DNA of 33,659 nucleotides, from the NCBI RefSeq assembly GCF_017115165.1, contig NZ_JABXKF010000002.1, positions 1 to 33,659 of the forward strand. Direction: 5' to 3'. This DNA is from Nostoc sp. LPT (GTDB lineage Bacteria; Cyanobacteriota; Cyanobacteriia; Cyanobacteriales; Nostocaceae). The first letter of the stretch is position 1, and every line of letters begins with the position of its first letter. The position numbers and the translations under genes are program-made. The notes beneath the pieces are model-generated. The model made no database searches. It was not told the origin of the DNA and saw only the letters and a list, made by a program, of their open reading frames with translations. This document shows positions 15,097 to 23,539 of the stretch, piece by piece.

Positions 15097-15816
15097 TTAA
15101 CGTTGAGTCTGTAATCTTTTCATCTCGTATTGCACATCTAATGCAATTTGTAATGCTTCATTGAGTAACCTTCCATGCTCAGTAGCCTCCTCTGTTACTT
15201 GCATAGCTGTTAAAGTTGCTAAATTGTTGACAAATAGTTCTGTATTACTCAGGATAAAATTCTTATTCTCTCTTAAAATTCTTTCTGTCTTCAAAGCGCG
15301 AACTAAATCAGCTTTGGTGAGTTTAAGTGCTTCGAGCACACCCTCTCTTTCCTTTATAGTCACTTCTGGATTACCAGCTTCTTCTATTTGGTCATTGATA
15401 TCTATAACTCTAATAACAGTATTATATCTCTTAACCTCCTTTAAGAGGATTTGTAGAGATTTTGTCATATTAGCTTTAACAATTTTACTTCTACTTTTCC
15501 AGATTAAATATAAGATAGTTTGTGTCAGACCACCAACCCAAAGACCTAAGAAAATCAATAATATCCAAGATGGGATTGTTATCCATGTAAAAAAAATTTT
15601 AATAATTACATCAAAGAAAATATAGACAAAAATAAATGTAGAAAATCCAATAAAAACTACAGTTGCTCCTTCAGAACTTTTAAGCTTTTGTATATATATG
15701 TTTGCTAATTTGTTGAGAGGATTTGTAATGATTAAAAGTTCCCCATTGACAGGTAAATTAGTCAGCTTTTGCAGATCATCTTGACTAATTTCTAAGTCCT
15801 CTAAATCATCCCGCAC
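15097..15816 (-). CDS. Unknown protein with two membrane segments and a helical tail
   Basis: A 239-residue protein I do not recognise. Residues 1-50 are acidic then mixed and probably cytoplasmic. Residues about 51-76 and 80-106 are strongly hydrophobic and look like a membrane hairpin. Residues 110-239 are highly charged and helical, with coiled-coil spacing (ERILRENKNFILSN and following). No enzymatic motif is seen. The ATG start is the first in the frame. Base composition is AT-rich like its flanks. It has no operon partner: a TnpB remnant lies downstream and a repeat-rich gap upstream. Confidence 0.6.
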   Translation of the reverse strand: MRDDLEDLEISQDDLQKLTNLPVNGELLIITNPLNKLANIYIQKLKSSEGATVVFIGFSTFIFVYIFFDVIIKIFFTWITIPSWILLIFLGLWVGGLTQTILYLIWKSRSKIVKANMTKSLQILLKEVKRYNTVIRVIDINDQIEEAGNPEVTIKEREGVLEALKLTKADLVRALKTERILRENKNFILSNTELFVNNLATLTAMQVTEEATEHGRLLNEALQIALDVQYEMKRLQTQR

Positions 15817-15997
15817 AGCTTTTCAACCCTTGCCAAAATAGTTATTTAATCTAATATAGCAATCAAATTTCTAGAATGCTGGCATTTTGTCTAAACTTTT
15901 TCTGGTAAGTTAATACTTATAGGCAATCTCAAGAAGTTTTGTACAATATGATACTCTTTTGCCAAGATAACTATTTACAGCATAATTCAGAATTTAA

Positions 15998-16067
15998 GAG
16001 TAAAACACGCTTTATACCAGGGTAACAGACTTAGCTTATGTACCTCACCAATTTAAAATCTGCTGTA
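15998..16067. repeat. 70-bp dispersed repeat, copy 1
   Basis: It begins GAGTAAAACACGCTTTATAC and ends AATCTGCTGTA. The copy at 20302-20371 has the same orientation and differs at only 4 of 70 positions. No open frame or transposase is associated. It directly adjoins the foldback element at 16072. Confidence 0.85.
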
Positions 16068-16071
16068 TACT

Positions 16072-16172
16072 ATAGCAATCCTAAATTATTCGTGAGAAAC
16101 CAGATCCCCGACTTATTTAAGAAATCGGGTATCTGCGGGTTGCAATTCTCACAAATAAAATTGGATTGCTAT
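16072..16172. repeat. 101-bp foldback element (MITE-like)
   Basis: The terminal 27-bp arms, ATAGCAATCC to GTGAGAA (16072-16098) and TTCTCAC to GGATTGCTAT (16146-16172), are inverted copies with few mismatches. The centre has a second hairpin, GATCCCCGA with TCGGGTATC. No coding capacity, typical of non-autonomous foldback elements in Nostocales. Confidence 0.75.
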
Positions 16173-16266
16173 GTAATAGTTAGGATAAAAAAACAAATTA
16201 ATTGCCTGTAAATAGAATCGCAAGGCAACAGGTTATTGTTCTGGCAAAAGGTCATTTAATAATGGA

Positions 16267-16292
16267 AAAGTCCGTTTTTGCGGACTTTATTT
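16267..16292 (-). terminator. Terminator hairpin downstream of the M48 gene
   Basis: Perfect arms AAAGTCCG (16267-16274) and CGGACTTT (16281-16288) with a 6-nt loop. On the minus strand it ends in TTTTCC, and on the plus strand in TTTATTTG. It lies 40 bp beyond the peptidase stop codon. Confidence 0.6.
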
Positions 16293-16327
16293 GTTAAGTT
16301 ACATATAATCGTGTCTCGGTCGTTACA

Positions 16328-18250
16328 TTAACTTCGTTTTGGAGAAGGGTGTTTCTGTTTGGAAACACTAGGCTGAGGGTTTAAAAATGGGGGGATGGGA
16401 CACTCTAGCGTCATGGCGATCGCTCTGAGTAAATCTGCTTCTAAAGGAGTAACTTTATTATCTAATAGTACCGTGTGGGCACAAGCATCAACAATAGCCT
16501 GTTTGAGTTTGGGAGTGGCAAAACGCAGACGCTCAATACTTTTCTTTAGTTCAGTAAAATTACAACTTAATGGTATTTCTAGTTTTTCTTGCTCTCCGGC
16601 TTTGGGAAGTCGAAAAACTCCAGAACGAAAAGCATAGGCGATGTCTTCAGTAGACGTATCAGGTTGGGAGTGTCCGACACGGGCAATTACGGACAATACT
16701 AATAGACTATCTGGCCAAATCTGTTCGATGGAGGTGAATTCTACAGTTGTAGTAGATGTGGGATTTATACTAGGTTGAAGACGATGCCACAGTATTAACT
16801 GCAACACAAAATGCCATAGCGATAAACTTCCGGTGGCTACAGCTAAACCGTGGACGCATTTGCATAGCCTTTGGCATTCTTTGGCAGAATTTTGGCGTAA
16901 TACGGGTACTGCCAAATCCACGAGTGGCAAGCGAATTCTGGGATCTAATTGGCTAATTTCGCTACTTAGTTCCAAGGTTTTCTCTACCAAATCAGCAGGC
17001 TGCACCTCGCGTAACCAAGCAATTTGACGTTTTTGAATTTGGAGATTTTCCGTATCTAACGCTAGCGCCAAAGCGATCGCCATTGCACTTTGCTGCTCCT
17101 GCACGCCCAAACGCAGAGATTCTGGTAACTGCGATAACAGCGCTTGAGCATGGGCAAAATGCTCTGGTGTAACGCTTCCAACTTGGTTTACAACGTGTTT
17201 TGGTGTGGCGCTGTCACCACCAGTAAAGCCCATTGTTAAGGATTCCTGGGAAGGGGAACGCATTTGATTGCGAGATGGCATTGCTGCTAAATTGCTGACG
17301 TTCAAACCTCCAACACGACAGATACGTTCTGCTAGAGGTGGGTGAGTAGAAAACATATTTTCCCAGAAATCCGGGTTGAGGGCATTGCCAAAAAACATGT
17401 GGCTAGCGGCTTCTGCACCCGGCGATATTAACCGTGAATCCATCTGTTGGAGTTTTTGAAAGACTCCGTTAAGTCCGTTAGGGTTGCGAGTGAACTGTAC
17501 AGCCGAAGCATCGGCGAGAAATTCACGTTGACGAGAGACGGCGGCTTTAATCAGTCGTCCGCAGAGTAATCCGATACTGCCAATTGCCATTAATGCTAAA
17601 CCAAAAGCCCACAAAGGCAAACCCTTGTCTTCGCGGGAAGTACCACGAATCCGCCAGAGCAATTCCCCAGTTAAATAAATGAACAAAATCCCATGCAGTA
17701 GTCCCACTAAACGCAAATTCAGCCGCATATCTCCATTGAGTATATGACTGAATTCGTGGCCGATGACTCCTTGTAACTCATCCCGATTCAGATGTTGCAA
17801 AGTTCCACGGGTAACTCCAATTACAGCATCATTGGGCGAAAATCCGGCAGCAAAGGCATTAATGCTGGTTTCTCTTTCAAGGAGATAAACTTGTGGGACA
17901 GAAATATCAGAAGCGATCGCCATTTCCTCGACAATATTTAATAGTTGTCGCCCTTGTTCATCGGCTATTTCTGGTAGCAGGAGTCTTCCTCCTAACTCTT
18001 GGGCAATTACGCTTTTGCCCTGTCGGAGACAGGCAATTTTGTATAAACTTCCCACTGCGATCGCAATTATTGTAATCCCAGCCACGTAGAGAAATAACCC
18101 TGGATGCCACCAAACACGAAAAGCCATGCGAAACAGAAATAAACTGGCAATATAAATTGCCATAATCATGACTGCGATCGACAGGGAAAATAACCCGATT
18201 AATTGTTGCGTATTTTGGCGTGCCCGATCCTGATGTTCAAAGAAATTCAT
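16328..18250 (-). CDS. M48 family (HtpX-like) membrane metallopeptidase
   Basis: A 640-residue membrane zinc protease. Two N-terminal membrane segments (about 17-40 and 51-72) precede the catalytic domain with the zinc motif H165-E166-F167-S168-H169 and the downstream ligand E243 (REFLADASA). Further membrane segments lie at about 182-199 and 211-232. HtpX itself is about 290 residues; here about 330 more follow. The extreme end (CAHTVLLDNKVTPLEADLLRAIA, 595-620) resembles a TerB-like helical module. The gene starts 6 bp after lemA, and M48-LemA pairs are common in bacteria. Membrane protein quality control is the likely role, inferred from the family. Confidence 0.88.
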   Translation of the reverse strand: MNFFEHQDRARQNTQQLIGLFSLSIAVMIMAIYIASLFLFRMAFRVWWHPGLFLYVAGITIIAIAVGSLYKIACLRQGKSVIAQELGGRLLLPEIADEQGRQLLNIVEEMAIASDISVPQVYLLERETSINAFAAGFSPNDAVIGVTRGTLQHLNRDELQGVIGHEFSHILNGDMRLNLRLVGLLHGILFIYLTGELLWRIRGTSREDKGLPLWAFGLALMAIGSIGLLCGRLIKAAVSRQREFLADASAVQFTRNPNGLNGVFQKLQQMDSRLISPGAEAASHMFFGNALNPDFWENMFSTHPPLAERICRVGGLNVSNLAAMPSRNQMRSPSQESLTMGFTGGDSATPKHVVNQVGSVTPEHFAHAQALLSQLPESLRLGVQEQQSAMAIALALALDTENLQIQKRQIAWLREVQPADLVEKTLELSSEISQLDPRIRLPLVDLAVPVLRQNSAKECQRLCKCVHGLAVATGSLSLWHFVLQLILWHRLQPSINPTSTTTVEFTSIEQIWPDSLLVLSVIARVGHSQPDTSTEDIAYAFRSGVFRLPKAGEQEKLEIPLSCNFTELKKSIERLRFATPKLKQAIVDACAHTVLLDNKVTPLEADLLRAIAMTLECPIPPFLNPQPSVSKQKHPSPKRS

Positions 18251-18256
18251 AGATAC

Positions 18257-18844
18257 CTAAAAAGACACGCGTGGAGCATTTCTTATTTCTGGAGTAGCTT
18301 CAGGGAGCAATTCTGCAACAGTAAAGTTAAAAGTATTTGCCACAAGATTGCTAGGAAAAGATTCGCTTTTGGTGTTGTAAAGTGTCACCGCGTTATTAAA
18401 AGCCTGACGGGCAAAAGCAATCCGGTTTTCGGTGGAAGATAGTTCTTCCATTACCTGAGTCATGGCGCGATCGGCTTTCAATTCTGGATAAGATTCTGAA
18501 ATTACCATCAACCGACTTAACGCACCCGTCAGCGCCCCTTCAGCATTGCCCAACTGTTGCATCGCTTGGGGATCGCCAGGATTTTGTGCGGCGCGACTGC
18601 TAGCGTTAATTGCAGAATTCCGGGCGGCAATAACTGCTTCTAAGGTTTCTCGCTCATGTTTCATGTACCCTTTAGCTGTTTCCACCAAGTTGGGAATTAA
18701 ATCATAGCGACGTTGTAATTGAACATCGATTTGAGAGTAAGCATTTTTGTAACGGTTGCGATACTTAACTAAATCGTTGTAGGCATTAATGATAATTACA
18801 GCAACAATGGCAACTAAAGCAACAGAAAATATTAAAAGCCCCAT
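18257..18844 (-). CDS. lemA: LemA family protein
   Basis: A 195-residue LemA protein with one N-terminal membrane segment (about 2-22, LLIFSVALVAIVAVIII) and a long helical domain outside. Family hallmarks are NRYKNAYSQIDVQLQRRYDL, LIPNLVETAKGYMKHE and the FNNAVTLYNTK region. The family's molecular job is unclear; LemA genes often sit beside HtpX/M48 peptidases, as here. It is first in the pair, 6 bp from the protease start, so the two are very probably co-transcribed. Confidence 0.92.
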   Translation of the reverse strand: MGLLIFSVALVAIVAVIIINAYNDLVKYRNRYKNAYSQIDVQLQRRYDLIPNLVETAKGYMKHERETLEAVIAARNSAINASSRAAQNPGDPQAMQQLGNAEGALTGALSRLMVISESYPELKADRAMTQVMEELSSTENRIAFARQAFNNAVTLYNTKSESFPSNLVANTFNFTVAELLPEATPEIRNAPRVSF

Positions 18845-19274
18845 ATTTTTAGATTATTTTCATTAGGTTCTTACTTTATATCCAGCAGAATTTGTGTGGA
18901 TATAAAGATGAGTCTACTTATAGCAAGTTGCTTCGTCCTCTGCAAAATTATTTACGTAATTGTACGGGGCTAGATCAGTTATAGGATTTTTTCAATAACT
19001 ACAGAAACATAGACACAAGAGAAATAATTTACAACAATTTCAAATTATTTGTGAACTTTATCGTAAATTAAAAGGTTTAAGACCCCTACGTCTATACGTA
19101 GTGCGGAGTCGGAGCCACTCCGTCTCCGATCAGTTTCAGCCGGGGTTTAAATCCCCGTCTGAAAATGTCTAAAATGTTTGAATTTTGAATGCGTGAATTT
19201 TGAATTGTTAACATCTCTCTTTTCTCTTTAGACTCTGCGCCTCTGCGGTCGATTAAAAATTGTAGCCAGATATG
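18845..19274. other. Intergenic region upstream of lemA
   Basis: About 430 bp, AT-rich next to lemA where its promoter should lie. The only distinct object is the multi-hairpin segment at 19074-19164. No supported gene. Confidence 0.5.
19074..19164. other. Multi-hairpin segment, possible structured RNA or IS end
   Basis: Three successive stems: CTACGT/ACGTAG (from 19086), CGGAG/CTCCG with inner TCGGAGCC (near 19104-19128), and TTTCAG-CGGGG with CCCCG-CTGAAA (19134-19164). It starts GGTTTAAGACCCCT, 12 of 13 bases like the minus strand at 268-280 (GGTTTAAGTCCCC). This hints at a shared origin. Confidence 0.4.
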
Positions 19275-19526
19275 TCACCGATGAATATGAGTAAATAGAG
19301 AATAACCACTGAGAGCAAAAATAAAAAGGATGGCAGCAGGGAAAATTATTACATCCCTGACAATAAATAAAATCCAATCTTTTCTTAGTTCTTGTTTAAA
19401 CTTGAGTTCTCGTAGTTTTCGCTCAAGTTCTAAGTCTTCTTGTGACTGCAAGTTTACAGATGGCAAAATTAGCGGGTTGTTGCTTTTGCTGGCAATGATT
19501 TTTGATAAATCTGTTATATCTGTCAT
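19275..19526 (-). CDS. Small single-membrane-segment protein, unknown
   Basis: An 83-residue protein I do not recognise. The first 45 residues are polar, with a charged helical stretch LELERKLRELKFKQEL (about 32-47). One hydrophobic segment follows at about 52-74 (FIVRDVIIFPAAILFIFALSG). The ATG lies only 5 bp downstream of a 40-codon frame on the same strand, suggesting co-transcription if that frame is real. It could be a small anchored regulator; nothing in the sequence decides. Confidence 0.5.
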   Translation of the reverse strand: MTDITDLSKIIASKSNNPLILPSVNLQSQEDLELERKLRELKFKQELRKDWILFIVRDVIIFPAAILFIFALSGYSLFTHIHR

Positions 19527-19531
19527 GCTGT

Positions 19532-19654
19532 TTAGATACCAATAATTTCAGTTTCAATATTTTGGTTATTATCTGCAACCCAAATAGGTTTGCCTTTTTG
19601 CTTGGCTTCTAAAGCTACTTTTAGAAGTGCATAGGCGTAGCCAGCGCTAGACAT
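19532..19654 (-). CDS. Possible 40-residue ORF or 3' gene remnant
   Basis: From the ATG at 19654 the frame reads MSSAGYAYALLKVALEAKQK and ends IETEIIGI before the TAA at 19532. The frame stays open upstream to a TAG near 19705 (NYVNDNLTLLNKCA), giving 58 sense codons. It looks like the tail of a longer protein. The AMSSAGYAYA portion coincides with a dispersed palindromic repeat (GGCGTAGCC at 19633-19641), so the repeat may have inserted in frame. The stop is 5 bp from the next start codon. Confidence 0.35.
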   Translation of the reverse strand: MSSAGYAYALLKVALEAKQKGKPIWVADNNQNIETEIIGI

Positions 19655-19733
19655 CGCGCATTTATTGAGCAATGTCAGGTTGTCATTGACGTAGTTTTGA
19701 GTTGAGTTATTGGACTAAAGCATCCATTTAGAT

Positions 19734-19767
19734 AAAAAAGAGCCAGAGAGTGTTAGTTCTCTGACTC
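19734..19767 (-). terminator. Rho-independent terminator of psaK
   Basis: On the minus strand GAGTCAGAGA and TCTCTGGCTC (plus 19758-19767 and 19740-19749) form a 10-bp stem with one mismatch and an 8-nt loop. It runs straight into TTTTTTATC. It lies 50 bp downstream of psaK. Confidence 0.85.
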
Positions 19768-19817
19768 AAACCTGGAGACAAAAGAATCATCAAATAAAGG
19801 CTAACTTGGGTAAGAAC

Positions 19818-20078
19818 CTAAATTCTTCCCAGGTTATGCAGCCCTAAGATAGTACCTACTCCTAAGATATGACCAAAGGCGGTAGTTGCTAAAAGGGCTG
19901 GTACACCAAAATTACCAAGGAAATTGACTGAGGGTAGTTTTGGTTCTGCGTTGGGATACTTGATGGTAGATTTGCCAAAGGCAATGGCAATGATATTAGC
20001 AATAATCATGATCAGTCCAACTGTAGGACTCCATTGCAGAGGTGTGGTTGCAGCAGCGAGTAAGGTTGAAGTCAACAC
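19818..20078 (-). CDS. psaK: Photosystem I subunit PsaK
   Basis: An 86-residue subunit X of photosystem I, a thylakoid membrane protein with two membrane spans at the edge of the complex. Family blocks are visible: SPTVGLIMIIANIIAIAFGK (first span), KYPNAEPKLP (loop) and FGVPALLATTAFGHILG with LHNLGRI at the end. Translation begins at a GTG (20078), supported by AGGAG 9 bp upstream and by the usual family start. It is a single gene with a strong terminator. Cyanobacteria often have two psaK genes; which one this is cannot be told. Confidence 0.92.
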   Translation of the reverse strand: MLTSTLLAAATTPLQWSPTVGLIMIIANIIAIAFGKSTIKYPNAEPKLPSVNFLGNFGVPALLATTAFGHILGVGTILGLHNLGRI

Positions 20079-20657
20079 CTGGTTTGCTCCTGAAATTTAT
20101 TAATGGTTGAAAACATAATCTGAAACTTTCCGAAGCAAATTCAAGAAATTACCCGATTTTGCATCAATATTTAACAGTTATTCTTACTACTTAATACAAT
20201 ATGAGTTCAACGTGGTGAGCTGATTGTGGTAGCTAGTTTGAATTTCAATGTCTGAAACAAATAAATTATTAGTATATTTTTATACTTTAAACAAAATTCA
20301 GGAGTAAAATACGCTTTATACCTGGGTAACAGACTTAGCTTGTGTACCTCACCAATTTGAAATCTGCTGTAGATAAAAGTGATTCCGATAAAATTATGTC
20401 AATGTATCTATAGAAATCTGTACAGGAGTTATGAACAAAATAATCCCCGACTTTTTGAAGGATACAGTTGAAGTCAGAAATTTAAAGAGCGGATTCACCT
20501 TTCGGTAGATTTAGACAGAATCATCAAAACTGTATATTTGAATGGGTATAACACATAATTTGCCACAAAACCTCATGCTAAATCAGTAATTTCCAAATCA
20601 ACAGATGAAATTTTGATTGAATTCTAGTTAATTTGTTCCTTAAGTTCCTCAAAAGCC
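20079..20657. other. Divergent intergenic region with one dispersed repeat
   Basis: About 580 bp between psaK and the RND adaptor gene. The psaK-proximal third is AT-rich and must hold the psaK promoter. The 70-bp repeat copy 2 is at 20302-20371. No small gene found. Confidence 0.5.
20302..20371. repeat. 70-bp dispersed repeat, copy 2
   Basis: It runs from GAGTAAAATACGCTTTATAC to AATCTGCTGTA, 66 of 70 bases identical to 15998-16067 and in the same orientation. Here it is not followed by the foldback element, so the two are independent units. Confidence 0.85.
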
Positions 20658-21965
20658 ATGACATCCCCTGAGCCTCAAACTGATTTTGGAGAAAAAACTC
20701 CACAAACGTCATTTGAGCCACCTTCTGGAAAACGGCGGTGGCTTTGGTTGAGTTTAGCCGTACTCCTATTTTTAGGGGGCGGAGCAACTCTAGTTTGGCG
20801 TTTACTCACTCCGCAAAATTCAGCACCTTTAACTGTTAACGCTCAACCTCAAGGGGTAAGAGTCAAAATATCAACAGTACAAAACGGCATAATTGAGGAA
20901 AGTTCAGATTTTATTGCTAGTCTAAAATCCCTGCGCTCAGTCACGCTCCAGCCAAGGATTCAGGGTCAAGTTACCCAGATACTTGTAAAATCGGGAGATC
21001 CAATCGTCGAAAGAGCGGCAATTCTCCAAGTAGATCCTACGCCACAGGCAGCGATCGCGAGAAATAATAATCTACCTCAAGCATTTTTAATGCAACTGGC
21101 AAATGCCCGCGCCACCCTCAAATCTTTAGAAACAGAACGACCATCCTACGTTGCGAATGTGCAATTGTACCAGCAGAACTACGAAAAGTTTGTTAGCCTA
21201 GCTGAACAAGGAGCCGTGTCTCGACAGACTAGCAATCAGTTTGCTAATCGGCTTGCCAATGCTAAGACTAGTCTGGATGCAATAGATTCCAGGATTCAAG
21301 CACAACGAGCCACGATTTTGCAGGCTGAAAAATCCTTGCAGCAATCTAATGTAAATACTCAAACACAACAGCCCCAGTCTGACAAAATTACCGCTCCTTT
21401 TAGTGGCACTGTTGGCAACATCCCTGTGAAAGTCGGTGATATAGTTAATACTTCCACACCATTAGTTCATATCACGCAAAATCGACCTTTAGAAGTGAAT
21501 ATCTCTGTACCACTACAGCAAGGGCCCCAATTGCGTAAGGGTATGCCAGTAGAGGTGATGAACACACAAGGTCAAAAGCTTGGTAGAAGTAGGATATTTT
21601 TTATTGCACCTAATGCCAGCAATGAAACACAAACGATACTGATTAAAGCACTTTTTGATAACACTAACGGTCAGCTACGTGCAGATCAATTGGTCAGGAC
21701 TAGAGTGTTCTGGAATCAGCGCCCCGGAGTTTTAATTCCCACAACAGCAATGACTCGTGTAGGCGGAGACACTTTTGTTTATGTAGTTGAAAAGACATCT
21801 CCCCAAGGTGTATCCCAACAAGTAGCTCGGCAAAGGCGAGTGAAGCTAGGCGAGATTAAAGGTAATAATTACCAAGTTATTGAAGGATTACAGCCAGAAG
21901 ATAAAGTTATTATTTCAGGGTTGCTTAATCTTAGGGATGGTGTTGCGATCGTTCCAGAATTTTAA
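20658..21965 (+). CDS. RND efflux periplasmic adaptor (membrane fusion protein)
   Basis: A 435-residue HlyD/AcrA-type adaptor that would link an inner-membrane RND pump to an outer-membrane channel. It has an N-terminal membrane anchor (about 28-49, WLWLSLAVLLFLGGG). The first lipoyl half is VTLQPRIQGQVTQILVKSGD (about 95-114). A long helical hairpin follows (about 135-235), then the second lipoyl half (ITAPFSGTVGNIPVKVGDIV) and a beta-barrel/membrane-proximal domain to the end. No RND pump or TolC gene follows; the next gene is an unrelated secreted protein 660 bp away. No obvious ribosome site precedes the ATG. Confidence 0.88.
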   Translation: MTSPEPQTDFGEKTPQTSFEPPSGKRRWLWLSLAVLLFLGGGATLVWRLLTPQNSAPLTVNAQPQGVRVKISTVQNGIIEESSDFIASLKSLRSVTLQPRIQGQVTQILVKSGDPIVERAAILQVDPTPQAAIARNNNLPQAFLMQLANARATLKSLETERPSYVANVQLYQQNYEKFVSLAEQGAVSRQTSNQFANRLANAKTSLDAIDSRIQAQRATILQAEKSLQQSNVNTQTQQPQSDKITAPFSGTVGNIPVKVGDIVNTSTPLVHITQNRPLEVNISVPLQQGPQLRKGMPVEVMNTQGQKLGRSRIFFIAPNASNETQTILIKALFDNTNGQLRADQLVRTRVFWNQRPGVLIPTTAMTRVGGDTFVYVVEKTSPQGVSQQVARQRRVKLGEIKGNNYQVIEGLQPEDKVIISGLLNLRDGVAIVPEF

Positions 21966-22039
21966 TTAAGGGGAGTAGAGAGGAGGAGCAGGGGAGAAGT
22001 CTCAATCTTGTCTCCTACCAATCTTCACCCAAGAGCGTT

Positions 22040-22150
22040 AACTATAGCGATCGCTCTTTGTTGGAGAACTTGTAAAGTAGTCTCTACGTATATATCTATA
22101 GCAATACACGCTGAATTCACTTCCATTCTTTTCTCCTAAAAAGAAAGCAT
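22040..22150. repeat. Dispersed repeat related to 13311-13390
   Basis: TTGGAGAACTTGTAAAGTAG (near 22061) through TTCTCCTAAAAAGAAAG matches, with many substitutions, GGAGAACTCGTAGAGTAG through ATCTCCTAAAAAGATAG at 13313-13385. Order and spacing are conserved. Confidence 0.55.
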
Positions 22151-22194
22151 TCGTAAACATTTATAAGATATAACTCGTTTTGTCAATAGTGATT

Positions 22195-22353
22195 AAGTAG
22201 GTCGGCAGAATAAAACCAAACTATGTTAACAAAAATGAACGAGGCTAAAACCCTCTTTCCTCCCGCCTCCTGCCGACGCTCGCGGACTCGCTAACGCTGC
22301 GCTATCCTGCTTCCTGCCTTATCCCAACGACAAATATTTACGCCCACCTACTT
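22195..22353. repeat. Foldback element with AAGTAGGTSGGC ends
   Basis: AAGTAGGTCGGC at 22195-22206 is inverted as GCCCACCTACTT at 22342-22353 (11 of 12). The ends match those of the element at 11321. The interior contains a palindromic insert (GACGCTCGCGGACTCGCTAACGC, written here only for its position near 22274). Confidence 0.55.
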
Positions 22354-22438
22354 ACGCTGTAAATTATCTATGCTATCAAGTCTCTAATTAAGCTTTATAC
22401 TAAATTTTAAGGCAAGGATGAACGATACTTTTAAATAT

Positions 22439-22488
22439 GTGTAGGCGTAGCTAGTCTTGTCTATGAGACGCTATGCAAAGGCATCACA
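22439..22488. repeat. Dispersed palindromic repeat, GTAGGCGTAGC family
   Basis: It begins GTAGGCGTAGCTAGTC, contains TATGAGACGCTATGC and ends AAAGGCATCAC. It is a diverged relative of the copies at 11139 and 27733. Confidence 0.55.
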
Positions 22489-22628
22489 GGCTGGAAATTT
22501 ACGTTTGCAACCTCGATTTTTACTAAATTTAATCACCATTACTTATTGACAAATGGTTAATGACTTTAACCTGTCACCAATGAGTAAAAGTAAGCAATTA
22601 CTTGATTACGTAACAGAGGTAAACAATT

Positions 22629-23087
22629 ATGTCAGTGAAAATCAACCAATCTAAATGTGGTTTAGTTTTAACTTGTTTACTTGGACAGATAATGTTGTTG
22701 GCTGCGCCAGTACAAGCTGGAGTGGAGGGCAAAAGTTATAATGTCAATCTTAATTCGAGTCAGGGAGATAATTTTACTGCTTGTTTTGAATTTAACGCCG
22801 ATGGTAGCAGCCTACGCTTTGGTCGGCTAGACGCTACTTACAGCCGTACAAATCTAGGTCAGGATCGGAGAAATTGGCAAGCAGTCACAAATCCAACTTC
22901 AGAAGAAAGTGTCGCACTTAGCGGTGAAGTAAGACGAGACTCTTCTCTTCCAGATCAGAGGATAAGTGGTAATGCTATCAATTCCAACGGCACTACTTAT
23001 AAATTTAATGGAACACGCTTATCTGAGCCAACGTGTCCGATTGAAATTGAATCTGAGATAGGTTCACAAAACCCCTTCTTCAAATAA
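22629..23087 (+). CDS. Secreted protein of unknown function
   Basis: A 152-residue protein with a clear Sec signal peptide: positive start, hydrophobic LVLTCLLGQIMLLAAP, and a likely cut after PVQA (residue 30). The mature part is beta-rich and Ser/Asn-rich, for example NFTACFEFNADGSSLRFG and then repeated short strands ending in TYKFNGTRLSE. Two cysteines (in TACFEF and PTCPIE) could form a disulphide. I do not recognise a family. AGAGG lies 8 bp before the ATG. No operon partner. Confidence 0.65.
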   Translation: MSVKINQSKCGLVLTCLLGQIMLLAAPVQAGVEGKSYNVNLNSSQGDNFTACFEFNADGSSLRFGRLDATYSRTNLGQDRRNWQAVTNPTSEESVALSGEVRRDSSLPDQRISGNAINSNGTTYKFNGTRLSEPTCPIEIESEIGSQNPFFK

Positions 23088-23539
23088 TTTAATCTATGCA
23101 GATTTGATTGACCAGATGAGCTTTTGGTTAACGAAGACAGACAATTTATAAAAGATGTTTGTAGACTATGGTCAAGACAATACCTGTGTCATCAGCACTT
23201 AAATTCTGTCAAGTTCGGTAGGGCGTAGTTTACTGTCGTAGGCATCGTGTTTAGCTCAAAAAACACTCAAAAAGTCAATTTAGCTCAACATATTCAACAA
23301 TATTCGCCAAGCCGTAGCAAATCTTAATCTGCTGTGAAGATGCCGCCAAGAGGCCACGTATCCTCACCTTTTGCAAAGTATTTTCATTTCTCGCGCCTGA
23401 GACTTACTTAAATTCGCTGGCGGGATTTCGGCTGGAATCAAGTCGATAGTTTTAGCAGCGATCACTAAATTTAACCTTGGAACAGTACTGTAAGAGCAGA
23501 TAATCACTTTAGTGAACCAAAATAAAACTCGATTAATCT
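23088..23539. other. Intergenic region, no supported gene
   Basis: About 450 bp. It has a short palindromic repeat at 23220-23248 (GTAGGGCGTAG and CGTAGGCATCG). A minus-strand frame around 23385-23485 reads like a short protein remnant (IDLIPAEIPPANLSKSQ) without a start codon; I cannot identify it. Confidence 0.45.

Larger units (their letters stand above)
21966..22628. other. Repeat-rich intergenic region
   Basis: About 660 bp with no supported gene. It holds three repeat blocks (about 22040-22150, 22195-22353, 22439-22488) and a short AT-rich leader before the secreted-protein gene. A HIP1 octamer lies near 22048. Confidence 0.6.

Noticed and set aside
14858..15100. Plus-strand frame of 80 codons next to the TnpB fragment
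   Set aside because: It reads through an IS-like hairpin and palindromic repeats, so its codons are repeat-derived.
16072..16172. A Rho-independent terminator instead of a foldback element
   Set aside because: The 27-bp arms are at the extreme ends, there is a second hairpin inside and no T-tract, and no gene ends nearby in the right orientation.
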